From positions 1 through 13,536 of the forward strand of contig CAZWMK010000062.1 in NCBI GenBank assembly GCA_964635065.1: a stretch of DNA of 13,536 nucleotides, written 5' to 3'. The first letter of the stretch is position 1, and the number at the start of each line of letters is the position of its first letter. A program made the position numbers and the translations under genes. The notes beneath the pieces were generated by a model that was not told where the DNA came from, did not search any database, and worked only from the letters and a program-made list of their open reading frames with translations. This DNA comes from CAZWMK01 sp964635065 (lineage in GTDB: Bacteria > Pseudomonadota > Alphaproteobacteria > Sphingomonadales > Sphingomonadaceae). Positions 13,222 through 13,536 of this stretch are shown here, piece by piece.

Positions 13222-13536
13222 ATGGCGAAGATCAAGGTTGCAAAGCCCGTCGTCGAGCTTGACGGCGACGAGATGACGCGGATCATCTGGCAGTGGATTC
13301 GCGAACGCCTGATCCTTCCCTATCTCGATATCGACCTGAAATATTATGACCTTGGCATCGAACATCGCGATGCCACCAACGACAAGGTCACGGTCGATTC
13401 GGCCAATGCGATCCGTGAACATGGTGTCGGCGTCAAGTGCGCGACCATCACGCCGGATGAAGCCCGCGTCGAAGAGTTCAACCTCAAGAAGATGTGGAAA
13501 TCCCCGAACGGTACCATCCGGAATATCGTGGGGGGG
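13222..13536 (+). CDS. icd: NADP-dependent isocitrate dehydrogenase (type II), 5' part
   Basis: TCA cycle enzyme that oxidatively decarboxylates isocitrate to 2-oxoglutarate, making NADPH. The first 105 residues are present and the frame is open to the window edge; the full protein is usually about 405-410 residues. The sequence is of the homodimeric type shared with eukaryotic cytosolic and mitochondrial enzymes: VELDGDEMTRIIW (11-23), CATITPDEARVEEF (73-86) and the substrate loop KSPNGTIRN (93-101), with S94, N96 and R100 at the same numbers as in human IDH1. The start is the ATG at 13222 with AAGGA six bases upstream. Divergent from psd. Confidence 0.98.
   Translation, partial: MAKIKVAKPVVELDGDEMTRIIWQWIRERLILPYLDIDLKYYDLGIEHRDATNDKVTVDSANAIREHGVGVKCATITPDEARVEEFNLKKMWKSPNGTIRNIVGG

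Overview
The window looks like a chromosomal core segment of an alphaproteobacterium, most likely a sphingomonad (Sphingomonadales). The grounds are high GC (about 60% by eye), alphaproteobacterial-type protein sequences (a family 4-like uracil-DNA glycosylase with a long N-terminal extension, a eukaryote-like type II isocitrate dehydrogenase, an AlkK-like acyl-CoA synthetase), a PEP-CTERM surface protein, and a LexA site of the alphaproteobacterial GTTC-N7-GTTC form. The genus is not determined. I see no rRNA, tRNA, CRISPR array, transposase or phage gene.

Layout. 1-409 (minus): 5' part of rpsB (ribosomal protein S2). 545-1770: a self-contained unit with a PEP-CTERM secreted protein gene (minus), a near-ideal sigma-54 promoter, two tandem palindromes upstream of it, and its own terminator. 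1821-6236 (minus): a three-gene unit etfQO -> TPR protein -> ispE, with tight spacing and a terminator at 1821-1855. 6360-9508 (plus): a three-gene overlapping unit, uracil-DNA glycosylase -> lytic transglycosylase -> moaB. 9512-11149 (minus): AlkK-like acyl-CoA synthetase, convergent with moaB. 11260-11568 (plus): a 74-residue single-pass membrane protein with a very strong ribosome binding site, behind a TTGACA promoter element that abuts a perfect alphaproteobacterial LexA (SOS) box. 11531-13065 (minus): psd -> pssA, the two-step phosphatidylethanolamine pathway, with GTGA coupling; the pssA 3' end overlaps the small gene tail to tail. 13222-13536 (plus): 5' part of icd.

How the parts work together. 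Most genes are housekeeping: translation (rpsB), isoprenoid precursors (ispE), electron entry to ubiquinone from flavoprotein dehydrogenases (etfQO) and fatty acid activation (acyl-CoA synthetase), phospholipid synthesis (psd, pssA), TCA cycle (icd), molybdenum cofactor (moaB), DNA repair (UDG) and wall turnover (transglycosylase). Two regulated accessory units stand out. One is the LexA-boxed small membrane protein, a candidate DNA-damage-induced membrane peptide analogous in design, not visibly in sequence, to SOS division inhibitors such as SidA or YneA. The other is the sigma-54-driven PEP-CTERM gene, whose promoter fits the known PrsK/PrsR-RpoN control of exosortase-sorted proteins.
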